The translations under genes and the position numbers were made by a program. Under the pieces are notes generated by a model. The model searched no databases, had not been told where the DNA came from, and saw only the letters and a list, made by a program, of their open reading frames with translations. A stretch of DNA of 64,000 nt, from NCBI GenBank assembly GCA_973895155.1, contig OZ316892.1, forward strand, positions 17,856,001 through 17,920,000. The letters are read 5' to 3'. Source of the stretch: Marsupella aquatica (lineage: Eukaryota; Marchantiophyta). Below, one piece after another: positions 34,255 to 45,900 of this stretch; position 1 is the stretch's first letter, and every line of letters starts with the position of its first letter.

Positions 34255-34935
34255 GATCTTTGACATTCAGGGGGTCTCACTATATGGGGACCTCCCCATC
34301 ACCTGCAACATTTTTAGGTCTCAGACCCCCTAAAATGTAAGATTTTTAATTTATTTTTTAACCCCTATAAAGTTGGACTATTCAAAAAATTGGATTAAAA
34401 AGACCCTAAAGTTCTTATAAGTATCAAAATTGAATTTAAAAGACCCTATTGTTCTTCTACAAAAATTCTTAAGTTTTCCCTTAGAACCAATAAATTAACC
34501 CTATCCTTTGTCGTACGTGATAATTATGTCATTTTTGTGAAAGTGAAACCCATGAGAGCTACCTATGTACTAAAAAATGTTGGGATGTCCTAGACGCCTC
34601 CAACACTCAATCCTATCCCCTCAATCATCACTATTTACATGTTTTTGACACCTCCAACACTCTTGGGTGTCTCACCACATAGAAGGCCCCCATCACCTGC
34701 GGCGTTTATAAGCCATGCACCCCCCAAAAATGTAAGAAATTATTTTTATTTTTTAAAACCTATAAATTTGGAATATTCCAAAACTTTGATTAAAACACCC
34801 TAATGTTTTTACAAGACTCCAAGTTGGATTTAAAAGACCCTAAAGTTCTTCCACGAAAATTTGTAAGTCTTCCCTTAAAACCAATAAAATTACTCTATTC
34901 TTCGTCGAACATGATGTGTCAATTCTATGGAAGTG
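34255..34935. repeat. two tandem-oriented copies of a dispersed repeat family
   Basis: About 34255-34560 and 34655-34935 share GGTGTCTCAC.A.AT..G.GG, CCCATCACCTGC, a TTTTTTA..CCTATAAA block, TTTAAAAGACCCTA, AAGTTCTTC.AC, CCCTTA.AACCAATAAA and GTGAAACCC. A third copy in reverse orientation occupies about 37740-38060, and weaker matches occur at 15.8 and 17.0 kb. This is a multi-copy element without recognisable protein-coding capacity. Confidence 0.8.
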
Positions 34936-35059
34936 AAACCCCCGAGCCAACACTCAATCCCATCTCCTCAAATGTCACTATTTTACAAATTGTAATCTAC
35001 AATTCTACATTTTTCTTTAGGTATCTAGAACAAATAACCAAAACTAAGCTACACTCTTC

Positions 35060-36383
35060 ACCATAATTAGCTAGTGTTATGCAAGAATTAGCTTCATTAC
35101 AACATTGGTGTCACTAATACTAATTTTGGTAAAAGTGATTATGTCCGAGTAAAACTATTTTTTGCCAGATTTCAGAATAGTTTCTTTCCACTCTTGTTTA
35201 GATTGCTAGTAAAAAATGGGCGATCTTGAGTCCAAAGTAACACTAATTTTTGTGTATTTTTCAAAACAGTATTTTTACTCTATTTTCCACTGTTGAGACC
35301 ACAATGACACTCTTTCATGCACATGGAAACAATGTCATGACAAAATTAGTGTGACTAACACTAGTTCACAAGTGGACTAATTAGTGTGAGTAACACCAGT
35401 TATGGTGAACAGTGTAGGTACAGTTATGGTAGAATAAGTTAACAGATTCTAAAGGAAGGGTAAAAGTATTATGCTTTTGCAAAACGTAAGACTTAAGGAA
35501 AGTTACCAAGCACAGATTTTTGTGGACATGAGATTGAGTGTTATGTCCAACAGGTCATGTCCAAAAGGTCCCAACTTTTTCAGTAGGTAGGTTGAACTTT
35601 AGTAATCACATCAAATAATTTTCAGTTCAAACAAAATTCATTTAGTCATCCAATACAATGTTTGAGTTGATAGAAAAATTGACATTTTGTAGGTTTTGTG
35701 GCTCCCCAAGTATATAGTGTCACCCTGTGCAGCGGAGGAAAACCCACAACGATATCTGCGGAATTATTGTATTTTGTGGATTACTATGGAGTTATGGTAT
35801 TTTTTGGATTTTGGACGGCCTTCCGTCCAAGGCTGGGGCCTGATCAAGTCCTCAATCCATATTTGTGGTCAATCAAGTCCACAAGATGCTAGATGGGGCA
35901 GTTTTAAGTTCTTTCTTGCACTGAAGAAGATAAATTAGTTTGAGGACCCCTTGGTTACGTAAGCTTGTTTATTGAACTATTTGGAGCCATGAAGATTAGC
36001 ACATTAGAATAGATCAATGAGATGACAAGATTAAATGATGAATTCTAAATGCAGTGAATTTTAAAGATAGTTAGGAAATTTCATTAAATGACATAATTTT
36101 TGCATCCATGAATTGAGATAAACACTCTCATGATACTTAACCATGTTTGTCGTACAAATTTTAATTTTCATCATGCAAAAAGTTGGGAAACAAAGTGGGA
36201 AAGGGAAACCCAACAAAACAAGAAAGATGGGGAGAAAGGAGGAACATTGCTGAGAAAAGGGGAGGGTAAGCTTGATTTTGGGCCCTTCTCTCCTATGCTT
36301 GGATGAGTAAAAGGAAAAAACTTTGTTTCCATGATATCTTTTGCGAAAACAACTTCTCTTAGATAACTACATCTTTTCACAAT
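35060..36383. other. AT-rich intergenic DNA, no gene seen
   Basis: Short AGTGTGACTAACACTAGTT / AGTGTGAGTAACACCAGTTA motifs recur around 35345-35415. No domain or splice-consistent exon chain was found. Confidence 0.4.
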
Positions 36384-36675
36384 GATATCTTTCACTCAAG
36401 GACATGTTTGGTTTATAGCCTGGAGCTAGTGTGACACAATTGATTCCAGTGACAAAATTCGTGTGCAAAACTAGCATCCAATTATTTGTCTAGAATGGTT
36501 AAACCATCACTAGCCATGACAAAATCTAGATCCACATGATATCTTTCACTCAAGGACATGTTTGGTTTATGGCCTGGAGCTAGTGTGACACAATTAATTC
36601 TAGTGACAAAATTCGTTTGCAAAACTAGCATCCAATTATTTGTGTAGAACGGTTAAACCACCAGTAGCCATGACA
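36384..36675. repeat. 154-bp tandem duplication
   Basis: Copies start at 36384 and 36538 (GATATCTTTCACTCAAGGAC). They continue through TGGAGCTAGTGTGACACAAT and AAACTAGCATCCAATTATTT to AACGGTTAAACCA with few differences, indicating a fairly recent event. It directly precedes the GC-rich inverted-repeat element. Confidence 0.92.
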
Positions 36676-36762
36676 CTCCTTTCACCGGACACAGTACCAT
36701 CTTAAATTGTGGAGAAAAAACCAAAATGGCACCCTAGAGGAGAAGAATGAGTGGAATGTAAG

Positions 36763-37211
36763 AAAAAGTAGAAATGGCCGCCACAGGTTTTCACTGTCGG
36801 ACATGGTGTCTACTTGTCGGACCCGACAAATGACAACTTGTCGGCTCAAAAATGGGTCATTTGTCGGATATTTCTCTATATTCCCCGGCCGGGACCGACT
36901 CCCCGACCTGACTCCCCGACCCAACCCGACCAACACCCCGACCCCCCGACCGACCCCCCCCGACTGACCCTACCCCCCGAGCCAACCTCCCGACCCAACC
37001 CGACCAAAACCCCTCCCTCGACTGACCCCCGACCCAACCCCGACCCGACCCAGCCCCCCGACCCTCCCCCCCGGGCCAACCCGACCCTCACCCGACCCGA
37101 CCCCCATTACCCGGCCGGGATCGATCGGGGCAACATCTGTCGGATGTCGGACCCCAATGCCCCTATTTGTCGGACAAGTTCATACCAGGTGGTGGCCATT
37201 TCCCACTTTTA
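36763..37211. mobile_element. non-autonomous terminal-inverted-repeat element with C-rich core
   Basis: The ends AAAAGTAGAAATGGCCGCCA (left) and, on the complement of the right end, AAAAGTGGGAAATGGCCACCA form inverted repeats of about 25 bp. Inside each end are several copies of TTGTCGGA (four left, three right). The middle (about 36885-37110) is a degenerate CCCGACC array with almost no G-rich equivalent on this strand, bounded by CCGGCCGGGAC and CCGGCCGGGAT. There is no transposase. GC content contrasts sharply with the AT-rich surroundings. The superfamily is not assigned because the target duplication is unclear. Confidence 0.75.
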
Positions 37212-37739
37212 TATGGCTAGTGCCAGTGAGCGTCATTGACATAGAAAGGCTTGGAAAAAATACACGTTCTTTGTAAAGACTCCTGACCCGATATGCCCTG
37301 TCCGAGAACAATTCCATCTGATTCGCGTGGAAAGAATTTGAATTCTCTAAACAAACCACTCAGCAGAATCTCATTAATTGCACTTCTCATTATGCAAACA
37401 ATATTGATGCAAAAGCACAACATTACCTCAGGAAATACTATCATTTCCTCTCTTCTTCCCGGAAAGGCTGCAAGCATTAATTAAAGCATCCATCAGGATG
37501 GGTACACAAACTAATTGTATCATTCTACTTGGGGGCTGGGGGGGGTAAACTCTACTTGGAAGGTTGTCCTTTGAACAATACATTCAGGGTTAGATTCCCT
37601 GTGAGCTTTTGACAGAGGTGACTTGTTTGAAATAAACTTACTAGAAAACAAACATTGGAAAAAATCAGACCAAGGTACACTTGGATATAATATTGACATT
37701 TGTATGTGTTGAAATGTGTGGTTACTAATGCTAATGTCA

Positions 37740-38060
37740 TCTCGGGGGTTTCACAAAATTGGCACATTACATGCGGCAAAGTATATGGTCCATTATTTTA
37801 TTGGTTCTAAGGGAAAACTTAAGAAGTTTTTGGGAAGAACATTAAGGTTCTTTAAATCCCATTTTGGGACTTACAAGCGGGCTTACAAGGACTTAAGCAG
37901 TTTTTAATAAAATCTTGGAATATTTTAAGAATACTCCAACTTTGTATGGATTGAAAAATAATTGTCTTTCTTATATTTTAGGGTGACCAAGGCCCAAAAA
38001 CAACGCAGGTGATGGGGCTCCAGGCTTCCATATAGTGAGACCTCCGAGAATGCCTTGGGG
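37740..38060. repeat. inverted third copy of the 34.3-34.9 kb repeat family
   Basis: Read on the minus strand this segment shows CACTATATGGAAGCC, CCCCATCACCTGCG, CCTAAAATATAAG, TTTAA.GAACCTTAATGTTCT and CCCTTAGAACCAATAAAA, in the same order as the copies at 34255-34935. Confidence 0.75.
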
Positions 38061-40020
38061 AAGGATTTCAATTTTTTTGGTTAGTTGCTCCTTTCTCTGT
38101 GTTGGAAAATGTTAGCCATTGGATGGACCTGGTTCATGTGACTTCTTCTTGAAGGCCGGACAGTCTTTTGGGAAAAACCTTGGGTGCCACGTGCCATGTG
38201 GTGGTGGCATGTGTCAAAGCATTTGCTGGCCAGTATCTGGAGTATATGTAAACTTACATTTTCCTAGCTTATAGGGGGAAAATGATGAAATGTTTTCCTG
38301 CAATAAGGGTTTGAAAATATCCTAGGATATTTATTTTGACAAATGTCTTTCTGTAAGAGCACATTAAGAATTCAATTTATATAAAATTAAAATAGGGTGA
38401 AGTCAAAGCACTATGGGTTGCCACGACATGGCCAAGGACATGGCCACATAGGCAAAACAACACAATAAAGGGGAGGGAAGAAGAAGAAGAAAAGGCCCCA
38501 AGCAGACCCACGAGGTCCAACAAGCCAAGAACAAAAACAATGAACCCACTAACACCAACATAAACATGCCAAAAAGACAGGCACCCTATTGGGAAGAGAA
38601 CTTGCCCCGAGCTAGTCTCCAGTAAAGAAAGAATCCGTGGGATGAGAAGTGTCATGGCTTTATCCAGAGTTTTATAACCTCCATGTCGACTTCGCACATT
38701 GCATCTCTGGATTTCCAGGCACTTTTCAAATTAGCAACTAGTATGTCCATTGCCCTTCAGTTAGCTTAGGCTTTCAGTATCCTTCATAGGGCGAGGCAGT
38801 TGGTTTTAGGGTCTCTACACAGATTCCACTTCATGACCCTCATTGGTATTTATTTCGGAGCTAGCTCTACAATTCTTGATGTGTTCTTGGGTCCACTCTA
38901 GAGGACCTTGCCTAGTGTCTGCAATTTTGGGGGCTTTCCAGCTCCATATCCCAGTGAGAGACCTTGCATGCAAGTGGACAGAAGCATGGATTGAAGTCAG
39001 ACGCTTCCAAGTGGACAAGAAGAAGTGCAAGTTTCTTTGTCCATATAGTATACTTAGCATGTTCATCCTAGAACATGCTTCATTTGTTTGTCCTGTAGTG
39101 ATGTGTAAATGAGTATTGCATAGTATTTGATAGGATTGAGTGGGAAACTACAACACATGCCAAATAAAAGTACATGTTACATAGTGCACAAGTCTTGAAA
39201 AATAGTGCACATAAGGCACAAATTCTCACTTGCTTTAATGACAATCAAATCAATCAAAAATTGTGCAAATAAGGTACAGGATACTTCCTTTCCTTAGGTA
39301 ATGACAATAAAAACCATAAGCTTAGAAAATAAAAGTTTGAAGAGTACTTAGAGTAGGAGGCTTCCCTCCACACCTTAAGTATCAATTCTCTCTCTCAAAC
39401 ACTAGAATTGGCAGAAATTCCACAAAATCTGTTAAAGGGGGTGAATGCACTCTATTAAAAACTAAATGTAGTGGGGACTGAGAGCCCTAGCATAGGACGA
39501 TAAAAAACACTTAGAGGGCTGCCAAAGTAATCTAAAGTTATTTTATACAAGTGATGCACCTTGTTAAGACACATTAAAATAAAACTATATGACAAAAATT
39601 CTTGGTAAGACAAAACATCGAAAAGTGGATTTGGCCATTATAGCCAGTCAGTGTCAAAATTTACATAGGCCCATGTCTTCAATAAGTTGCTGCATTGAAG
39701 GAATGCCACTAAATCCTGAATGACCCATCCTGGAATATTCAAGTAGAGATTGCAAAAGTTTAATATCCAACTTTACGCATGCTTCCCCAAATGATATTGA
39801 ATTTTTAAAATTAATCCATGGACCCCCATGTTCATCCAAGGAATGTGTGTGTGATGAAGTGAAATTTCAGCAAGGCAGTAACCAATGATTTTGAGTCTCC
39901 TGGTGGTCTTGGTGTGTGCTCGTACTAAAGAGAACGCTCAAAAGATAGAGGAGATTGATTTGGTTGAGATAATCTCTTTGGCTTATCAGATGGAACCTGG
40001 TTGAATGTGGAGGATTTGAG
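38061..40020. other. intergenic, no gene seen
   Basis: A minus-strand frame at 38377-38697 is hydrophobic (GFIVFVLGLLDLVGLLGAF) but has no recognisable family and no supporting exons. About 39240-39650 carries relatives of the 26.9-27.5 kb repeats (TTCCTTAGGTAATGACA, GATGCACCTTGTTAAGACAC). Confidence 0.4.
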
Positions 40021-40029
40021 TTCTAAATG

Positions 40030-40480
40030 AAATTTTGAATTTTTCTGCCTTTCCAATGAGTGTGACAATAAGAAATTTAGATCATGAGTTTATGAATTAT
40101 TTTAGCTTTCTCACATTGAGTTTGACATTGACAAATTTAATGTCAGATTTTGTCACGATACTAAAGAGATCATGAGGTTTTCAATCTCTCTAGCTTTCTA
40201 ATGTGTGACATTGGGAGTATTCATCAAGAATTAGATAGATCATGAGCATCCAAATTTCTCTAGCTTTACAATGCACCTAATATTGATAGATTTTGTCAAG
40301 TACTAAGGAGATGATGAGTTTCTAATTTTACTCTAGCTTCCAATTAATGAATGTGACATTGAAAGATTTTATCAAGACAATATTAACGAGGTCATGAATT
40401 TCTTGATCTTAAGCTTTCCAATGAATCAAACATTGATAGATTTCATCAAGTACTAAGGAGATTGATTATTTAGTTTTACA
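40030..40480. repeat. degenerate minisatellite of about 70 bp, six to seven units
   Basis: Units repeat TCTCTAGCTTTCCAATG, TGTGACATTGA.AGATTT, TCAAG.ACTAA.GAGATCATGAG with heavy divergence. The positions of CTAGCTT-like words near 40103, 40190, 40261, 40334 and 40413 give the period. Confidence 0.75.
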
Positions 40481-41885
40481 ATGTGGAGCCAAAGGGATTC
40501 TAACTATGTAATTTCTATTGATTGGTTATGTTTTCAAATTTGCAAACAATTAAAAAATACAAGCATTTTGATATAAAACACTGATATATCATTGATGAGT
40601 ATCAGAATGGTAACTTTATTTCACTAAATGACATCTCAAGTTACTTTGTATTCTGATTTTTTATGCTTAATACTTATGGCATGGCGCCCCAAAAATTAGG
40701 TTACTTTTGTCACAAATATGAATGTGTATTTTTGTGACTGTCAAAAATAGTATTTGTCCTGGTTGTGACTGGTTGTACTGATGTGGCACAACCTCATGGG
40801 AGGAAATTTGCAAGGGAGCTCTCATGGGGGTCTGTAAAGATTATCTTCACAAACCAGTAAGACAATTTTCTTTAAGATAAGGAAAGGTGAGGATCCCCAA
40901 AATAAAAATAAAGTAGCTTGTCTTGCACTGTTTGTGGCTCAAAAAGATTCTGATGCTAAAAAATAATAATTAATCATTCTTTTGTATGATCACCTTAAAG
41001 GACTAATAAAATAGTTTTGGTTGACTTGGTACATGGGCCCCTTTCACAACCTTACAAAGCATTGGCCCCACTTTTAAAGTCTCCCGCATATGCCAGTTTT
41101 TTTAATAAACAATTGTTTAGATTTTAAAAGTGACAATTTCTTATAAAAAAGTGGTGGGCAGTTGGCATTATTTTGAAGCCTTTCTTTGTTACGCTCATGG
41201 GAAGCAATAGCTTAGGGTTTAGGTATTCCTTAGGTACGAAATGTCCATCAAACATCATTTGAATACGAGGATGGGCAAGATTGAAAATTAAAGGGGGTCT
41301 AGGAGAAGGGGGTCTAGTAGAAGAAGACGATAAGCATTAAGAGGCCAAAAAAAAACCCAGTAACACAAAAGATGCACCTGTCTAAGGTTGAAACAAAAAT
41401 ATCAATAAGACAAAGTACCCGAGTAGTTTTTCTAACAAGAGAACACTAGAATAAGCAATGTCATGATAGGATTGTTTTTATAGCTTTGCTTAATAAATGC
41501 AAGCTATGCTTACTGTGTCATGTTTTACATTCATCACTATAGCCCCATCCACCCAATGCATCAAGTTTCCTTGAGAAAGAGTAAGAGGCCTGACAGATCT
41601 GATTTCCTTGGTGCCATCCAGGATTCTGCAATCAATGAATAATTTAAAATTTACATCTAACTGACAAAAATATTGAAAACTTATGTCATTAGATAACAAT
41701 TTTACAGCCATATCTTGATGTAAACACTGGCTTTTTAGCCGGGTTTTTAGCATCAAGATATTACCGTAAAGCACTAAATCAAAAGAATAATAATTTGGCG
41801 AGTTCCCCCATGAGGGATGGTATGACGGTACATTAGTTTGAGAATAGATTAATATTGTGGCCATACGTTAGTTAGCATAGCGCGC
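40481..41885. other. AT-rich intergenic DNA, no gene called
   Basis: A 124-residue minus-strand frame (41490-41864) has no domain I recognise and no exon partners. The sequence near 41220-41470 shares GATGCACC.G.CTAAG and AATAAGACAAA words with 27.4 and 39.6 kb, so part of it is repeat-derived. Confidence 0.35.
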
Positions 41886-41889
41886 AGTA

Positions 41890-42040
41890 CCGTACCCGAG
41901 CCTCCATTTTCCATCATCGTTTTCCGAAGTGAACAGTCCGGTGGTTCCAGCCCAATGGGGATCTTAGGCTTCCGTCGTCGTTTCCCAAGTGAACAGCGCG
42001 ATGATGGTTCCAGGCCAATGGGGTGCCGTTGCTGGGCCAG
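41890..42040. promoter_or_regulatory. duplicated CCAAT-containing block upstream of DPP III
   Basis: The block CCATCATCGTTTTCCGAAGT, GAACAGTCCGGTGGTTCCAG, CCCAATGGGG is repeated about 65 bp later as CCGTCGTCGTTTCCCAAGT, GAACAGCGCGATGATGGTTC, CAGGCCAATGGGG. Each copy carries a CCAAT pentamer. It lies about 0.9-1 kb upstream of the DPP III coding region. A regulatory role is inference only. Confidence 0.4.
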
Positions 42041-42268
42041 GCCCACAAATTCATACATTTTAGTGACTAAGCAATGGGCGTACACAATCATTGCTGTGTC
42101 AAGGGAGTAAGGGACGGCATCGCACGCTCTTCGCCTTGCTGACTACCCTTTGTTACGTGAATCAGTGTGTATTTTTAAGGTTTTTATACTCTTTCGCCAG
42201 AGTGGCGAATGTTCAGTGTGCGAAAGAGAAAATGCTAAAAATATTTTTTATCTTATTACATAGATCTC

Positions 42269-42490
42269 ACTATATATATAAAGATAACAGTTAAATTCTG
42301 GCTAATGAGACTTTATTAGGTGGAACACTGGCATTCGCCAGAAAAATACTAGCCAATTAGTTTTGGCGAAAGCTTCACTAGATTTAAAGATAACAGTTAA
42401 ATTCTGGCTAATGAGACCTTTATTAGGTGGAACACTGGCATTAGCCAGAAAAATACTAGCCAATCATTTTTGGCGAAAGTTTTTTGGGGA
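42269..42490. repeat. 106-bp tandem duplication with TATATATATAAAG
   Basis: AAAGATAACAGTTAAATTCT starts at 42280 and again at 42386. Each copy goes on through GGTGGAACACTGGCATT, GCCAGAAAAATACTAGCCAA to TTTTGGCGAAAG. The word TGGCGAA or TTCGCCA recurs at least six times between 42193 and 42515 in both orientations. The ACTATATATATAAAG at 42269-42283 could serve as a TATA box for a plus-strand transcript. Confidence 0.85.
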
Positions 42491-42926
42491 GGTGAAATTT
42501 GGCAAATTTTCGCCACTAAAGAAAACGCTGACGTGAATGTTTCATACAATCATGATTCGGCTTTGAATTCCACGTGTCGCTGCACGGAGGCAACTGGAGA
42601 AGATTTAATAGTTGATCGTGAGAATGGAACATACTGTGAAGAAAATCGTCGAGCCATATTTTTGTGCAGTTTCGTAGCGTACTTGTGCACTCGAGCATTC
42701 AAGTCATGGATTGGTGTAGAGGTCTAGAAATTGTTCGTCCTCCTGAAGACATCCTGCGAGATGTTCTGTCGCACGTACGATGAAAATGAGATCCACAGGC
42801 CATGCGAAGGATGAACTTCAGCGAAGAAATGAAGAGCCCAGTCCATCTTTCGAATGCGGGGAAGATTCGCTGGCTTCCGGTAACTTCTCTGCTTCGTTCT
42901 GACGGATCCCTTATTTTGAAGCGTCG

Positions 42927-45900
42927 ATGTCCGAGCTACCCTCCCAGTTTCTTCAATTGGATCTGTCGATCAATGTTCATGAACGACGGTGGGTTGAGTC
43001 GTGGTGCACAACTCGCATTGCTGTTAGGTACTAGTTTCGACACTCGGGAATACATGGAGCTACTTATGAACTAACCCAAGGGAAAGCCATCAGCCGCGCA
43101 CTGAAAGTAAAATTGAGGATGATGAAGCTGCGACCCATTGATTTGAAATTCTGTGTGCTAGCTCAATTGATTTTTTGATCTTCTCTGAACAGGCTTGTAG
43201 ATTTTCCAGCATTCGCTCAACAGATTTGTAGAGGTTCATCGCGCGCGCTTGAGAACGAACACACGTTCTAGTTTGTTCGTGCCATCGTAGTATAATAGCC
43301 GTATGTCTTGTTCACTTGGTTGGAGGCTTTGATCTCTCCTAATAGACTACTGCTCTGAAATATCTGATGTACTGGAAGTGTACAACTTGATTCGATTAAA
43401 ATCCGCTTAAATAGCCATGTGTATATTGTAGCTGCTCCATTGGTTTGAAAAAATGCAAATTCCTTTGCTCTGTTCTTGCTCCATCGGTTTGAGAAAATGG
43501 AAATTCCGTTGCTCTGTTTTTGCAGTCTCTGTTCCGTTTCACTATCTTCCTCGACCACCGTCAATGCAAGGTGTTTAGACATGTTAGTTTCGAGGTCACG
43601 ATCGGCTACGGAGGACTTCGAGTCTAAGAAGGCATCGAAGATCCTGAGACGAAGTATCCCTGAGCAGTCACCAGATTGGCACATCAGACGACTCCATGTG
43701 GTTCCTTCAGATCTGCCAGTGAGTCGGCTTCATTGCAAGGAAGCCTGGGACTCGCTGTCGGACGCACAGAGGCACTTCGTTCATCACTTCGCTCAGGCAT
43801 TGTGGTCTGGATCTCGAGTCTGTGCTCACCAGATTTCAGAGGTACGACATATCGTCCTGTGACGATATTTGTTGTTTTCGGTGACAATAATTAACGCAAA
43901 TAACAAGTTGATACGAATTTAGGGCGCTGACAGGGAACATGTACGTCAGACAAGGTTATGACAACGTCGATTGATCGACCTCGCTTCGAGAATCTCATAG
44001 ATGAATTGTCTCCTTATTTCAGGAAAGTCCGGATATTTTTAAGATCCTATTGCTTATTCTATCCTCAGCAGAATTGTCAGTTATTCGAAGACGAAGTTAT
44101 CTCGCAGGAGTGACACCTACAGAATGGAAATTTTTCATATCTTATTCTACTTGCTTTCTCAGCAATCTTGGTATGTAACTACTTTAGAAATTGGAGTGGC
44201 GATGCGTACGTATTATACTTGGTAGTATACTGTCTGATTGTAGTATTTGTGTTAAAAATTCATGTGCTCGCGGTCATCTTATGGTGTCGGTAAGCTCAAA
44301 TCAATCAGCTTGTCGCCCGCATGATCGGTAGACAAAGGGATATGTCCTCAGTAAGGCGCGGAGCTTATATAATTGCTCTTATAGCTGTGTACTTTTAGAA
44401 AGTGAGTAGTCAGCATTTGATTATAAATTAGCTCTTTGCGATCCTCGCTGGCCACCATTGCTGCTAATAATAAACATTGCATAGGCAACTATTACGGTTT
44501 CGGAGACTTTAAAATTGTGCCAGGAATCCCTGAGGAGAAGCTCGATGTCATCATCAGAGATTCTCTTTTACAGGTACGATGAAATTGCAACGTCTCCAGG
44601 GCCTTTCAACTCGCACTGGCAGATATGATCTGACGGTTTCCATTCACTCTATAATTTATCTTGTTTTAGCTCTAAAGTGGCGATTTGGCAGTGAAACTAC
44701 GATAATCTGCAGTAGGTGATCCGTTACTAACTCAGTCGACGCATCATGGCATGTTGTCTCGTACTTTTTCTCTCACAGGGACAGAGTAAGGATAGATTAC
44801 TCTCGCTATGGGAAAAGAGACGACGACGTATTTATTCTCTATCTCCCAGTAAGTTATCTGAGTTGTTAATCAGTGACCCCGTGTGTCTAAGTTTAAATAA
44901 GTTGCCGGCCTGAGATACACGTCATGTCCACGACAGTTGATCGATCAGTTTTTGGGCGTAGGCGTCCACAGCTCACGATACAAAAGAATGTACAAACAAA
45001 TCCTTGTCCCTTGCCTCGGTCCTGCATGAGTTAAGCTTAATGGTTAGTGCATCCATCTCCGTCCTTCTTCAAGCTGGACACCTACTTGAGAACCTGAGAC
45101 GAATCAAATAGCATGTTGGATTTGGATTTTGGCATTAATAAGTTTGGACACGTCAAAGACTATTTGCAACCGTCCTGAAGGGTCGTATTCATCTCTTAGG
45201 AGAACGGCAACTGGGAATGCCGCCAAATGGCTCTTCTGCTTACTACTCGCAGGATGTAACCCGGGAGGAAGCCGAACTGGTAGCGGTAAGCATGAAGGAA
45301 TGCATACTTGTGTTGCTCTTGGGCATTGATCGGCATGACTTTGGGTTAGAAATTTTAATCAGTTGTATGTTCTCTATCAAATAATGAAGAAGTGGTTGTG
45401 CAAGGAGGATCTGATCGTAGTATGCTGGCTCATGTGTGTGATGTCTGTACATAATAATTTAAGAATGTATCATCCTGTGTACATTGCATATGATTCAAAA
45501 TCTTTTATTAATAATATTTTTTTTGCAAAATTTGGGACCTGCACTTTGCAAATGCTTTCGTCCTGTACGTTGTAGCGTTTCTTCATGTCCAAACCAACTA
45601 GCTTCGATTACAGACTCATCTGCACGTTTCACGTGGAATTCGGAACAACTTAGTTCAAGACATATTGCTGATCTGTATATGGTCCAGGGATGTGACGTCG
45701 ATCCGGCTTGCGTTTGATAAATTGCAGGAATGGATGAGAGATGCAAATTTAGAGCCATGGAATACAAGAATCTGGAGGAGCAAATGTACCGGACTTTATG
45801 GAACACTTCCGGAGTTCGATCTTCGGGTTGCCTCTTCCTTAGAATCTCCTAAGACAAGCCATGTCTACAAGGTGCGATTCCCAACACGGGTCAGATGTCA

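Noticed and set aside
38377-38697. Hydrophobic minus-strand frame resembling a membrane protein
   Set aside because: No family signature, no start context and no neighbouring exons; the hydrophobicity can come from T/C-rich composition on that strand.
42780-42879. Upstream first exon for DPP III (MKMRSTGHAKDELQRR)
   Set aside because: The frame is attractive but would require a 42-nt intron to reach the next exon in phase. I kept the Met at 42927 and noted the alternative.
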